Shown here one piece after another: positions 19,482-29,565 of a stretch of 64,000 nucleotides of DNA. Both the position numbers and the translations under genes were made by a program. Source of the stretch: an uncultured Lachnospiraceae bacterium (GTDB taxonomy: Bacteria > Bacillota > Clostridia > Lachnospirales > Lachnospiraceae); the NCBI GenBank assembly GCA_949878435.1, contig CATLAK010000010.1, positions 1 through 64,000 on the forward strand, written 5' to 3'. Below the pieces are notes generated by a model. The model was not told the origin of the DNA, did no database searches, and saw only the letters and a list, made by a program, of their open reading frames with translations. The stretch's first letter is position 1. Every line of letters begins with the position of its first letter.

Positions 19482-19534
19482 AAAAAAACGGCGTTCTCTT
19501 TATCCCGAAGGGATTTAAAGAAACGCCGTTTTTT
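19482..19534. terminator. Intrinsic terminator downstream of the LysM gene, bidirectional in appearance
   Basis: AAAAAACGGCGTTctCTTTATCCCgaaGGGATttAAAGaAACGCCGTTTTTT. Confidence 0.85.
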
Positions 19535-19547
19535 AAGGTCTTTTTTA

Positions 19548-20771
19548 TTATTTTTGTATGATTAGATTCTGTCCGGGGGAAATTTGGTTTGGGTTATTTC
19601 CTATGATTTCCTGGTTTTTCTCATAGATTAGGAGCCAGGATGAGCCGTTTCCATAATATTGTTCTGCAAGGGTCCACAGGCAGTCGCCTTCTTTTACTAT
19701 GTAAGTTTCTGGTTTCTGTTCCTCTGGAGCATTTTCCTGGGTTTTTGCGAGGTAGGCTTTTCTGTCTGCACACATTGCCTGGAAAATGGATTTCTTTTCT
19801 TCATCATAGCCTGTGTGGAAATCTAAGAGGTAAGCGGGGTAATATGCGTGGTTTACCTCAAGCCATTTTTTATAGCCCTCTATATCCATCTGTTCGGTGC
19901 AGTAGGTCATATATTGCTGATACCACCGTGGGTTTTCAAAATCTTCTTCTGTTTTTCCCTGCTTTAGCTGGTTAAATGCATAGGTGTCAAACTCAGCTCC
20001 GAAGCGGACTTTCTGGCTCAAGTCTCCCGGCACCTTTTCCTGCCATATGTGCATTTTTTCGCAGGCATCTCGAAACACTGCTTCCAGCTTTCTATCATCG
20101 GAATCGGAGACCATAACCATGTCTTCTCCCAAAAGTTCATATAAAGGGCACATTTCCATCCACTGTTCGGAAGGGAAAAGCCCGACTAAACGACTTTCAT
20201 CCTCTTCATAAGCTTTCACGGAACATTCCCACAGAATATGCCGGAATAGTTTTTGGGAAAAGTCTGTTTCCAGTTCCACACCATGCTGCGTCTTTTTCAC
20301 CCACACAAAAAAAATAAACTTTCCGTCATATTCTCCTGCCCGCCGCGGACAATCCAAGTGGAAGAAGATCATATCTGCATCCTGAGGATCCTTATTGACC
20401 TTATAATACATCGTACAGGCATACACATAAAGAAACGGCTCGCTCAGCCTTCTTCCCCTGTACCATTCGTCACTATACAGTTCATGTGCCTTGCTTCTCG
20501 TGTTAAACTCATAGTATACCTCATCCGTCATCATCCCCTGAAGCATATCCTGTGCCAGATGCCAATATAAATCGGACGCTTCGGGTGCCATATCGATTCC
20601 TTCCATAAACATATACTTTAGATCTTCTTCTGCTTCCTCCTTTCGTTCCTCTCCGGCTTCTGGCTCCTGCACTTTTCTAAAACAGCTTAAACCAATCAGG
20701 CAGCAAATCACTCCTCCCGCGATACATGTCAAAACTACCGACCTTTTCATCTTTCCTTTTCCCCCAGCCAC
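19548..20771 (-). CDS. LysM domain-containing membrane-anchored protein
   Basis: N-term hydrophobic segment; C-term TYIVKEGDCLWTLAEQYYGNGSSWLLIYEKNQEIIGNNPNQISPGQNLIIQK. Confidence 0.8.
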   Translation of the reverse strand: MAGGKGKMKRSVVLTCIAGGVICCLIGLSCFRKVQEPEAGEERKEEAEEDLKYMFMEGIDMAPEASDLYWHLAQDMLQGMMTDEVYYEFNTRSKAHELYSDEWYRGRRLSEPFLYVYACTMYYKVNKDPQDADMIFFHLDCPRRAGEYDGKFIFFVWVKKTQHGVELETDFSQKLFRHILWECSVKAYEEDESRLVGLFPSEQWMEMCPLYELLGEDMVMVSDSDDRKLEAVFRDACEKMHIWQEKVPGDLSQKVRFGAEFDTYAFNQLKQGKTEEDFENPRWYQQYMTYCTEQMDIEGYKKWLEVNHAYYPAYLLDFHTGYDEEKKSIFQAMCADRKAYLAKTQENAPEEQKPETYIVKEGDCLWTLAEQYYGNGSSWLLIYEKNQEIIGNNPNQISPGQNLIIQK

Positions 20772-20875
20772 CCATAAGACTTTCTTTTGTTACTTTTCTT
20801 CCAATAACTATAGCAGACATAATTCTGTTTGTCACGGGACAATAGACAGATTGCACTGAACCGATATTACACTTC

Positions 20876-21781
20876 CTACCTCTCTCGTACTGACACCAAA
20901 CTATTCAAAACCATTCCTCCTATGACAAATAAGATTCCTACAAAAGAAATTGCATCAGGCATACTGTCATTCAAAAGTAAAACGCCTAAAATCAATGTAA
21001 AAATTACCTCTCCTGACTGCGTCGCTTCTATCACAGCAAGTTGATTAGGATCTCCTTTTACCAGTTCTGTCGCCCTAAAGAACAGAACGGTCGCAATAAC
21101 TCCTGAAAACAGCGCTACCCCTACAGATTGTATAATCTGCCCTTCGCTCGGAAAACCTACGCGTAAATATGCTGCCACTGTGACTAAAATCCAAAATGGC
21201 ATACTGCAAAGTGTCATTCCGAATATTCTTTGTATTACAGATAATTTGTTCTCACACACTTCCATCATTTTTCGATTTCCAAGGGGATACGCAAATGCGG
21301 CAATCAAAATAATCAAAAACGGTAATACCAGTTTCTCCCATCTACTCTGCTGCATCTTCGGAACCTGCATAATGAAAATCCCAATAAGTATTATAGAAGA
21401 AAACAGTAGATTCTTTACAGGTATTTTCATTCTAAATAACGGGGTAAGCAATACTCCTGCCACAATGGTCACCTGCCAGGCAGATGCCGTAAACCAGCTT
21501 TCCGCATAAACGGATGCCGCTGACAGCATCGTATAGAACAAGCCAAATCCCACCGTACTCCATAATATCCATTGCATAGGTTTTCTTTTTATATCCGTAA
21601 AAACCGGTCGATATTCATGCCCCCTGATCAATAGAACAAAAAGGATGGGAAAAGAAAATAAATAGCGCAGTGCAGCACTCCAAAGCCAGTGTCCTCCTGA
21701 AAGATTCATACTCCGATTTAATATGAAAGTAAACGCGAAAAAAAAGGATCCCATGATACCTAAAGCCAGAGCCTTCTTCAT
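20876..21781 (-). CDS. EmrE-like multidrug resistance efflux/DMT transporter
   Basis: About 10 TMs; MKKALALGIMGSFFFAFTFILNRSMNLSGGHWLWSAALRY. Confidence 0.75.
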   Translation of the reverse strand: MKKALALGIMGSFFFAFTFILNRSMNLSGGHWLWSAALRYLFSFPILFVLLIRGHEYRPVFTDIKRKPMQWILWSTVGFGLFYTMLSAASVYAESWFTASAWQVTIVAGVLLTPLFRMKIPVKNLLFSSIILIGIFIMQVPKMQQSRWEKLVLPFLIILIAAFAYPLGNRKMMEVCENKLSVIQRIFGMTLCSMPFWILVTVAAYLRVGFPSEGQIIQSVGVALFSGVIATVLFFRATELVKGDPNQLAVIEATQSGEVIFTLILGVLLLNDSMPDAISFVGILFVIGGMVLNSLVSVRER

Positions 21782-21895
21782 TACAAATCACCTCCTGCTC
21801 AAAATTCGATAAGACCGCAGCAAAACCCCATCCGCACAGAAATGCGTACGGACGGGGTCTGCTCAACACACTCTTAGCCTTGTTTTGTTAGAATC

Positions 21896-22936
21896 CTATT
21901 GCGCCATATACTCGGAAATATTTTCAAAGGTAATAAGGCTCACCTCTGCTCCTACTTCTTCCTCGACTGTTTCACCCTTTAGAACCTTATATGCGTTTTC
22001 CAGTCCCAGACGTCCGATTACCTTTGGTTCCTGTGCGATGGTTCCAATCAGCGGACTTTCCCCAGAAGCGATCTTTTCAAGCATGGCTTCATCTGCATCA
22101 TAACCCATGACCTTTATCTCTCCGAACCGCTCTATATTCATCTCGATTGCTGCCAGCGCACCATTGGTGACGTCACTGTAACCTGTAATAATCACATCAT
22201 AATTGGGATTTGCATTCAATGCATTTTCAACGGTTTCTGAATATCCCTCCACACCGTTTTGTCCATCGTCCATCACTTCCGTGATCTTGATATTGGGGTA
22301 TTTCTCGAGTCCTGTATGAAACCCATTATTCCGCTCCACCATGGTAACATTTCCCGGCTCCGATGTGATGATAAGTACTTCTCCCTCTCCATTTAAGTAC
22401 TGACCGATAAAATCGCCGGACAGAATGCCACCTTCGGTGTTATCGGAAGCAACCCAGCAGTCCACCTGTGTGTTGACTCTGCCGTCAATGGCAACCACAA
22501 CGATTCCTGCCTCCTTTGCCGCCTCTACAGAGGGCGCAAATGCCTCTGAATCGATAGCCTGCATCACGATGGCATCCACTTTCTGATTGATAAAGTTCTG
22601 AATGATCTCGCTTCCTTTGTTGGCATCAATATCATATACACCTTCAATAATCTGTACGCCGTTTTCAGCTGCCGCTTCGTTTACACCTTCCTGCATTCCC
22701 TTGCAAAAGTCAATGCTTAAGGTTGCATAGAGCGAACCGACCTTGAATGTACCCTCTTCCTCTCCGGCAGCGTCACCGCTTGTTTCATCCATGGAATCGC
22801 TTGCCTCTCCCCCTGCCTCATTGACAGTTTCTGCCTCGTTGTTTTCCCCTGCTCCGCTCTCTGCTGCCTTTCCTCCGCAGGCTGCAAGCGATAAAACACA
22901 TATAACTGTAAGTACAATACCGATCATCTTTTTCAT
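21896..22936 (-). CDS. Sugar ABC transporter substrate-binding lipoprotein, RbsB-like
   Basis: Lipobox LSLAACGG; INQKVDAIVMQAIDSEAFAPSVEAAKEAGIVVVAIDGRVN. Confidence 0.85.
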   Translation of the reverse strand: MKKMIGIVLTVICVLSLAACGGKAAESGAGENNEAETVNEAGGEASDSMDETSGDAAGEEEGTFKVGSLYATLSIDFCKGMQEGVNEAAAENGVQIIEGVYDIDANKGSEIIQNFINQKVDAIVMQAIDSEAFAPSVEAAKEAGIVVVAIDGRVNTQVDCWVASDNTEGGILSGDFIGQYLNGEGEVLIITSEPGNVTMVERNNGFHTGLEKYPNIKITEVMDDGQNGVEGYSETVENALNANPNYDVIITGYSDVTNGALAAIEMNIERFGEIKVMGYDADEAMLEKIASGESPLIGTIAQEPKVIGRLGLENAYKVLKGETVEEEVGAEVSLITFENISEYMAQ

Positions 22937-22937
22937 T

Positions 22938-23915
22938 CTATTTCCTCCTTATTTTCCTGATTGTCAGGGCACCTTTCTTTTTATAAATATCAAAAATAAC
23001 TGCAATCACTATCACGATTCCCTTCACCACCATCTGCCAATATGATGCCAGCCCGATCATGATCATTCCATTGTCGATCACGCCTAAGACCAATGCACCT
23101 AAAAGAATCCCTGCAATGGAACCGACTCCTCCTGTTAAGCTCATTCCGCCTATGACCGCAACCGATATGGCTTCCATTTCATAGCTGTTCCCCAAGGTAG
23201 GCTGGACAGCCGACAGTTTCGCTGCAAGCACGGTTCCCGCCATTGCCGCTGTCACGCCGCATATCATATAGCAGAGTATAGTGATTTTCCGGTTGTTGAT
23301 GCCGGAATACTTAGCTGCCAGCGGATTGCCGCCTGCCACATAGACGCTTCTTCCAAAGGTCGTTCTGTTTAAGATAACCCACGCGATAATCAGTGTTGCA
23401 AAAAAGATAATGATTGCAATGGGAATCCCCATAATATTGTTTCTGCCTATCGCAAGAAAAGCTTTGGGCAGATTGGAAATCGTCTTTCCGTCTGTGACCA
23501 GATAAATGATTCCCCTGTAGACGGTCGTCATCGCCAATGTAAAAATGAATGCGGGGATGCCCGTGTAAGTGATGACCGCCCCGTTAAAGGCGCCGATTGC
23601 GCCGCCTGCTGCCAGTGTCAGCAGAACAGACAGCCATATAGGCAGATTGGCAGCCGTCATCAGGTATGCCACCGTCACACCGCATATCCCAATCATACTT
23701 CCCACCGTCAGGTCCAGATAACCGTTCAGTATCAGAAATCCCATACCTATTCCCACGATGCCGTAGATGGAAAGCTGCCTTAAAATTGCGATTACATTGT
23801 CAAAGGTCAGAAACAATGGATTCTTCGCCTGAAATATGATGCATATAATCACAAGAATAATGACAAGCCCCGAATATTGACTGATTCCCGACCATCCCAT
23901 CTTAACTTTCTTCAT
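22938..23915 (-). CDS. Sugar ABC transporter permease, RbsC-like
   Basis: GYLDLTVGSMIGICGVTVAYLM...GGMSLTGGVGSIAGILLGALVLGVIDNGMIM. Confidence 0.9.
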   Translation of the reverse strand: MKKVKMGWSGISQYSGLVIILVIICIIFQAKNPLFLTFDNVIAILRQLSIYGIVGIGMGFLILNGYLDLTVGSMIGICGVTVAYLMTAANLPIWLSVLLTLAAGGAIGAFNGAVITYTGIPAFIFTLAMTTVYRGIIYLVTDGKTISNLPKAFLAIGRNNIMGIPIAIIIFFATLIIAWVILNRTTFGRSVYVAGGNPLAAKYSGINNRKITILCYMICGVTAAMAGTVLAAKLSAVQPTLGNSYEMEAISVAVIGGMSLTGGVGSIAGILLGALVLGVIDNGMIMIGLASYWQMVVKGIVIVIAVIFDIYKKKGALTIRKIRRK

Positions 23916-25408
23916 GCTGTACCTCCCTTCAATGCCAGATTGATCAATGTATGTTCAGAAAAATCACTTCTGTCGACAATCCCGGCACACGTTCCTTCTC
24001 TCATGACAAGTATCCTGTCAGACATAGCGATCAGTTCTGGCATTTCTGACGAAATCATAATGATTCCGATTCCGCCTCTGACCAGTTCACCGATAATGGA
24101 GTAGATTTCTGCTTTTGCCCCCACATCGATTCCTCTGGTCGGTTCATCCAAAATCAATACTCTGGGCGTTTTAGTAAGCCATTTTGCGAATACCACTTTT
24201 TGCTGATTCCCTCCGCTTAAATTATCCACAATCTGATAGGCGGACGGCGTCTTGACGTTCAATCTTTCTATCAAATCGGATACCGTTTTTTCCTCATCCC
24301 TTTGCATCAGGAACCCCCATTTGTGATGATACCGCATGTCCACTGCGCCGATGTTCTTCCTGATATCCAAAATACGCACCAGTCCCTGGCTCTTGCGGTC
24401 TTCGGGAACCAGCACGATTCCCTTGCTGATTGCCTCATCCGGGGATGAAATGTGAATTGCTTTCTGATCCAGAATCATTTCTCCTTTATAAGAATCGATT
24501 CCGAACAAAGCCCGCGCCACCTCCGTCCGACCGGCACCCACAAGCCCTGAAAGACCTAAAATTTCACCTTCCCTTAGGCTGAAAGAAACATCCTTCACAT
24601 AATCTGAGGTCAGGTTTTTAACCTCTAAAACTTTCTTGCCCGGCTGAATTTCAATTTTGGGATATAATTGCCCCATATTCCTTCCGACCATATTGCGAAT
24701 CAGCTCCTCCTGGCTGATTTTATCGATTCTCCCCTCAAAAACGTTCCTGCCGTCACGCAGAACCGCTGCCTCCTGACATAAATCATAGATTTCCTTCATC
24801 CGGTGGGAAACATAAATAATCGTAATCCCTCTCTCATGCAGCATGCGGATAATCTCATATAATGTTTTTGTCTCTTCCTTCGTCAGGGAAGAAGTAGGTT
24901 CATCGAAAATGACGACCTTTGCATCATAAGAAATTGCCTTTAAGATTTCCACCAGCTGGCGCTGTGCTATGCTCAGTTCACTCAGTAGCTGATCCGGATC
25001 CAGCCTGATATTGATCTTTTCCATCAATTCACTGGTCTGTCTGCGCAATTTCCGGTAATCCACCATTCCCAGCTTGTTTTTGGGCAGCCGCCCGGCATAG
25101 ATATTTTCTGCCACGCTGATTGCCATGACCTGCATAGGCTCCTGATGAACCGTGCTGATACCGTAATGCTGAGCAGTCAATGGATTGGATATCTTTATTT
25201 CTTTTCCGTCTATCAGAATTTCCCCGCCTGTAGGCTGTTCGATTCCTGATAAAATTTTTATCAAAGTCGATTTCCCCGCTCCGTTTTCTCCCAGAAGCGC
25301 ACACACTTTTCCCTTTTCAAAGGACAGATTTATGCTCTTTAACGCGTGAACTCCGCCGTAACGCTTATCCAAATTTCGCACTTCAATCGCCGCAGTCCCC
25401 AATATCAC
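23912..25408 (-). CDS. Sugar ABC transporter ATP-binding protein with two ABC domains, RbsA-like
   Basis: Walker A GENGAGKSTLIKILSG; LSIAQRQLVEI; LSGGNQQKVVFAKWL. Confidence 0.92.
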   Translation of the reverse strand: MILGTAAIEVRNLDKRYGGVHALKSINLSFEKGKVCALLGENGAGKSTLIKILSGIEQPTGGEILIDGKEIKISNPLTAQHYGISTVHQEPMQVMAISVAENIYAGRLPKNKLGMVDYRKLRRQTSELMEKINIRLDPDQLLSELSIAQRQLVEILKAISYDAKVVIFDEPTSSLTKEETKTLYEIIRMLHERGITIIYVSHRMKEIYDLCQEAAVLRDGRNVFEGRIDKISQEELIRNMVGRNMGQLYPKIEIQPGKKVLEVKNLTSDYVKDVSFSLREGEILGLSGLVGAGRTEVARALFGIDSYKGEMILDQKAIHISSPDEAISKGIVLVPEDRKSQGLVRILDIRKNIGAVDMRYHHKWGFLMQRDEEKTVSDLIERLNVKTPSAYQIVDNLSGGNQQKVVFAKWLTKTPRVLILDEPTRGIDVGAKAEIYSIIGELVRGGIGIIMISSEMPELIAMSDRILVMREGTCAGIVDRSDFSEHTLINLALKGGTA

Positions 25409-26283
25409 TCCTCCTCTCTGTTACATATTTTGCAGACTTCATCTAAGGATGGATACAAAAATTCATATCCTGACGCACCTTTTTGCTGACAGGTTTCTGC
25501 GGCGAACCGGGCTGCTTTTTCTAATGCAGAAGTGATTGCATCTCCATGATTTATGCCATCTCCCAGCGCCTGCCTGTGATTTAACAGAAATGACGTCAAA
25601 AAGGAGTCGCCAGCCCCCATAGTGTCAATGACCCTGACCGGAACAGCTTCCTGAAAATACCATCTTCTTCCGTCGTACAGTACTGCCCCCTGTGCTCCCA
25701 TGGTCGCAATATTATAGGGACACCCCAGCGCATATGCCTGCCGCAGCCTGGTCTTTGCCTGATTCCTATTTTCACAGGAGAAAAAACTATAGGTCAGATA
25801 TACGCCTATTGCAGGGAGCATTTCAGGCTCCTCAGAGGAAAAATCATAGGCAACCGGGCGCCCTGCTTCACACAGACGAATGACTTCTTCCACTTTCATC
25901 CTTCCAAAGCGGCTTGTGGTCACCACATCAAAAGATTCTATGTAGGGAATGTCCTCTTCCTGAATGGATATCGGATATGCTCCCGTCACCCCACCGTTAT
26001 TTCCTCCCGCAAATACTCTGTCATTCTCAATCAGACGCACAAATGCCACTCCTGTCTCTCCCTGCCTGCTCCGGCAACGGCTCAGATCCACCTTTTCGGT
26101 CTTAAGTACCTTTCTGATACAAGATGCCATGGCATCGTCCCCGAAAACGCCGAGGAAACCGCTGTTAAATCCCAGCCTGCGGGCATAAACAGCTACATTG
26201 ACCTCATTACCTCCGGGATACATCCGTCCTTCCTCCACATAAATGTCCGCCATGTTCAAACCTACTGCCAAAATATGATTCAT
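25405..26283 (-). CDS. frlD: PfkB-family fructosamine/fructoselysine kinase, FrlD-like
   Basis: YPGGNEVNVAVYARRLG...DTMGAGDSFLTSFLL; close in style to FrlD. Confidence 0.75.
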   Translation of the reverse strand: MNHILAVGLNMADIYVEEGRMYPGGNEVNVAVYARRLGFNSGFLGVFGDDAMASCIRKVLKTEKVDLSRCRSRQGETGVAFVRLIENDRVFAGGNNGGVTGAYPISIQEEDIPYIESFDVVTTSRFGRMKVEEVIRLCEAGRPVAYDFSSEEPEMLPAIGVYLTYSFFSCENRNQAKTRLRQAYALGCPYNIATMGAQGAVLYDGRRWYFQEAVPVRVIDTMGAGDSFLTSFLLNHRQALGDGINHGDAITSALEKAARFAAETCQQKGASGYEFLYPSLDEVCKICNREEE

Positions 26284-26361
26284 TTGTAGACCTCTTGCTT
26301 CTTATTTTTTGCGATATGATGATATAGTGATGTTGCTGTTGAATACATGATATAATATGTG

Positions 26362-26380
26362 CATACATTAGCATACATCA
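26362..26380. promoter_or_regulatory. Candidate operator (TGATGTAT-NN-TaATGTAT in the reverse orientation)
   Basis: catacattagcatacatca in the frlD/regulator divergent intergenic region. Confidence 0.5.
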
Positions 26381-26454
26381 TGTACTAAATCAAAGTTATC
26401 ACATAAATCCTTTCTTGTAAAGTACTAAAAATTTCAAACTTGAATTTAAATTTG

Positions 26455-26472
26455 TGATGTATTATGATGTAT
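26455..26472. promoter_or_regulatory. Candidate operator TGATGTAT-TA-TGATGTAT
   Basis: Direct repeat just upstream of the GntR gene. Confidence 0.55.
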
Positions 26473-26502
26473 TTATCTAAAAGAAAGCAAGAGGTGTTAC
26501 AT

Positions 26503-27240
26503 ATGTCTGATTTATGTGCAAATTCCAGTGTCCCCTTATATTGTCAGCTTGCATCAAAAATACAGGAGGATATCTACAGCGGCATACTAAAACCGGACGA
26601 ACAGATTCCTCCTGAATTTGATCTAAGCGAAATGTATCAGGTCAGCCGCAGCACCGTCAGAAAAGCCATTGCCAAGCTTGTCTCGGACGATCTGCTGATC
26701 AAAATCCACGGGAAAGGCACCTTTGTGGCGCCCCCCAGAATCAAAAGAAAAGCCGTATTCGCAAGCTCTACCAAGGAATGGCAGCAATCGGGCAAGAAAT
26801 TGACCAACCGTGTATTGGAAACAACAATTATAGAGCCCAACTCATCGGAATATGCCTTTTTTGAACTGACCTCCAAAAATGACCGTTTGATTTCCATGCA
26901 CCGCACAAGATCCCTCTCGGGCGAGCCCATCTGTGTTGAAACGATTCTGTTTTCCACCCGTCACGCCTTTATGATGAATGAGGATATCAGCGGTTCTCTA
27001 TATGAATTGCTTGAAAAGAAATACCAACTCTACCCCAGCACCGGATACAGAACTTTTGAAATCTGTTATGCCACCAAGGAGGAGGCTGACTTCTTCAGCG
27101 TTCCAAGGGGCTCTTCTCTCATGCTGATTCGCGATTATGTAAAAGACCAGAACGGCGTTCCTCTCCACATTTCCAAAAATGTGTACCTTGGCAACAAAGG
27201 AACGGAGGGCATCGAACCCGTCCAGATTCAATTTGTCTAA
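26503..27240 (+). CDS. GntR/UTRA transcriptional regulator, FrlR-like
   Basis: MSDLCANSSVPLYCQLASKIQEDIYSGILKPDEQIPPEFDLSEMYQVSRSTVRKAIAKL; start at 26503 chosen by SD AGAGGTG, the ORF track starts at 26464. Confidence 0.85.
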   Translation: MSDLCANSSVPLYCQLASKIQEDIYSGILKPDEQIPPEFDLSEMYQVSRSTVRKAIAKLVSDDLLIKIHGKGTFVAPPRIKRKAVFASSTKEWQQSGKKLTNRVLETTIIEPNSSEYAFFELTSKNDRLISMHRTRSLSGEPICVETILFSTRHAFMMNEDISGSLYELLEKKYQLYPSTGYRTFEICYATKEEADFFSVPRGSSLMLIRDYVKDQNGVPLHISKNVYLGNKGTEGIEPVQIQFV

Positions 27241-27330
27241 AAGAAATCTTTTTTTGAACACCATGCGTCCCCGCGGCGCCTGGTGTTTTTTATTTGACAA
27301 GATATATCCTTTGTGATATTATCTCCATAG

Positions 27331-27350
27331 TGATGTATGGTGATGTATGC
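27331..27350. promoter_or_regulatory. Candidate operator TGATGTAT-GG-TGATGTATGC
   Basis: Direct repeat upstream of the esterase gene. Confidence 0.55.
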
Positions 27351-27381
27351 TTACAATTCAAACAAAGAAAGGAGACGAAAC

Positions 27382-28497
27382 TTGTACAACGATACTGAAT
27401 ATCAAAGGCTGATTGCCGCTTTAGAATCCGACCAAACCTCTTTGTCTAAAGATGGCTATAAACTGATTCTCAAGGCAATTCCTGATTCTGCCATAGATGG
27501 CGACATTGATCCCCGCGTTCTGGAACTGCTTCTAAAACTCCAAAAGGATCCTGGACCGGAAACCATCGATTTAACCGATCTGGCACCTTTAAGAGCGTGC
27601 ATGAATTGGAAGAGTCTGGATATTACCACGATGCTTTTAAACACGGTTCACTCCTCCTTTACAGGACGGGACGGAAATAAAATCAAGCTGCGGATCTACT
27701 CTCCCGCCGAACTTTCCCAAAAGCTGCCCTGCATTTTGTATTTTCACGGCGGCGGATGGATTGGCGGGCAGATGGATTATGTAGAAAATATCTGCAAATA
27801 CCTGGCTGAAAAAATACAGGGCGTGGTCGTCTCAGTTGATTATCGGCTGGCGCCCGAAGATCCTTTTCCCAAAGGATTCCATGATTGTGTAGATGCCATC
27901 AGCTTTGTGTGCGAAAACAGTAACGCCTTTTCCATCGATTCCAATCGAATCGGCGTATGCGGCGATTCCGCCGGCGGAAACCTGGCAGCTGCCTGTGCCC
28001 TGTATGACCGAGACCACAAAGAGCATAAAATTGCCTGTCAGGCACTTCTTTATCCTTGTGTCAATCCGTTTTCCCTTGAAAATCCCTATTACACTTGGGA
28101 TGAGAACGAATACGAGGTAAAAGCCCATGTATCAGAAATCAGAAATCTGTGTATACACGAACTGCCTGTAAAGCGCTGTATGGCAGTTGTCCGAAACGCC
28201 TATCTTTCCGACGAAAAGAACCTTAAAAATCCTTATGCTTCGCCCTTGTTTGCACAGGATCTTGCAAATAGCGCGCCTGCCATAATCATCACGCCGGAAT
28301 ATGACCATCTGCGCCTTGAAGGCGAAGCCTATGCACGCCGTCTTGCCAAGGCAGGCGTCCCCACCACGGTGGTACGCTATAGAGGCATTAATCATGGATT
28401 TACAGAAAAGGTAGGACAATACCCGCAATCCCAAGACAGCTTGAACGAGATTGCCAAATATTTTAATCATATTACTGCAAACGAATGCATCATTTGA
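27382..28497 (+). CDS. Alpha/beta hydrolase, HSL-type esterase/lipase
   Basis: YFHGGGWIGGQMD, GDSAGGNLAAA; TTG start at 27382 with SD AAAGGAG, the ORF track starts at 27337. Confidence 0.85.
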   Translation: MYNDTEYQRLIAALESDQTSLSKDGYKLILKAIPDSAIDGDIDPRVLELLLKLQKDPGPETIDLTDLAPLRACMNWKSLDITTMLLNTVHSSFTGRDGNKIKLRIYSPAELSQKLPCILYFHGGGWIGGQMDYVENICKYLAEKIQGVVVSVDYRLAPEDPFPKGFHDCVDAISFVCENSNAFSIDSNRIGVCGDSAGGNLAAACALYDRDHKEHKIACQALLYPCVNPFSLENPYYTWDENEYEVKAHVSEIRNLCIHELPVKRCMAVVRNAYLSDEKNLKNPYASPLFAQDLANSAPAIIITPEYDHLRLEGEAYARRLAKAGVPTTVVRYRGINHGFTEKVGQYPQSQDSLNEIAKYFNHITANECII

Positions 28498-28511
28498 ATT
28501 GGAGGTACATC

Positions 28512-29480
28512 ATGAATTTTATAGAAATTGGAACGGATATCAAAAAGAAATTCCCTGAAATTTCTTCCGTATTATTCGTAGGATGCGGTGCATCCATGGC
28601 GGAGCTTTATCCCGGCAAATATCTGATTGAGCATAACGCCCAAAAACTCCGCACCGGCTTATATACTGCAGAGGAATTTTCCTTATCTACCCCTTCCTGT
28701 GTGGGTCCTGGGTGTATAGTCATTACTTGTTCCTTAAGCGGCGGCACTCCCGAAACGGTTAAAGCCTCCGCCCATGCCATGAGCCTTGGCGCCACCGTGA
28801 TCTCTGTCACCAAAGAGGCGGATTCTGCCCTTGCCCAAAACAGCCACTACCAGATTATCCACGGATTTGAAAAGAATTACGCTGCAAAGCTGGAGAAAAT
28901 GACGAACGTGCTAGGGCTTGCCTGTGAATTGCTGAACCAGTACGAAGGATATGAATATTATGATGAATTGATAAGCGGTACAGAAAACATATACGATCTC
29001 ATTGAAAGTGCTGTCGCCTTCTGTCTGCCTCAGGCAAAAAAGTTTGCCGAAAGCCATAAAGATATGGAGCATATTTCCATTATGAGCAGCGGCGCATCTG
29101 AAAAGGTGGCTTACGGCTTTGCCATGTTCCTGCTTATGGAAATGCAGTGGATCAAAGCCTCTTATTTCAGTGACGGTGAATTTTTCCACGGTCCTTTCGA
29201 ACTGGCTGAAAAATCGGTTCCCTACATTTTATTGATGAATGACGGTCCCACCAGATCCATGGATTCCAGGGCATTGACATTCTTAAACCGCTTCGATACG
29301 GATGTAACCGTCCTCGATTCCAAAGATTTCGGTCTCTCATCCAAAATCAGTCCACATGTAATGGAATACTTCAACCCCATGCTCCACAGCGGCATTTTAA
29401 GAGTTTATGCAGAACAGCTCGCCATTGCAAGAAACCATCCTCTGACCCAGCGGAGATATATGTGGAAACTTGAGTATTAA
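28512..29480 (+). CDS. frlB: SIS-domain fructosamine-6-phosphate deglycase, FrlB-like
   Basis: VLFVGCGASMAELYPGKYLIEHNA...CSLSGGTPETVKAS...SDGEFFHGPFEL; SD GGAGG before ATG 28512. Confidence 0.8.
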   Translation: MNFIEIGTDIKKKFPEISSVLFVGCGASMAELYPGKYLIEHNAQKLRTGLYTAEEFSLSTPSCVGPGCIVITCSLSGGTPETVKASAHAMSLGATVISVTKEADSALAQNSHYQIIHGFEKNYAAKLEKMTNVLGLACELLNQYEGYEYYDELISGTENIYDLIESAVAFCLPQAKKFAESHKDMEHISIMSSGASEKVAYGFAMFLLMEMQWIKASYFSDGEFFHGPFELAEKSVPYILLMNDGPTRSMDSRALTFLNRFDTDVTVLDSKDFGLSSKISPHVMEYFNPMLHSGILRVYAEQLAIARNHPLTQRRYMWKLEY

Positions 29481-29482
29481 AC

Positions 29483-29540
29483 AAACACTGTCTGCGTCTG
29501 ACACGATACCTGTGCCAGTATGCAGACAGTGTTTTCTTTT
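29483..29540. terminator. Strong hairpin terminator between convergent genes
   Basis: AAACACTGTCTGC...GCAGACAGTGTTT followed by tcttttatc. Confidence 0.8.
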
Positions 29541-29565
29541 ATCACCTATCTTACTCTCTCATTGA

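Noticed and set aside
19306-19518. 70-aa ORF in the giant inverted repeat
   Set aside because: Lies across the right arm and no SD; the palindrome explains the sequence better.
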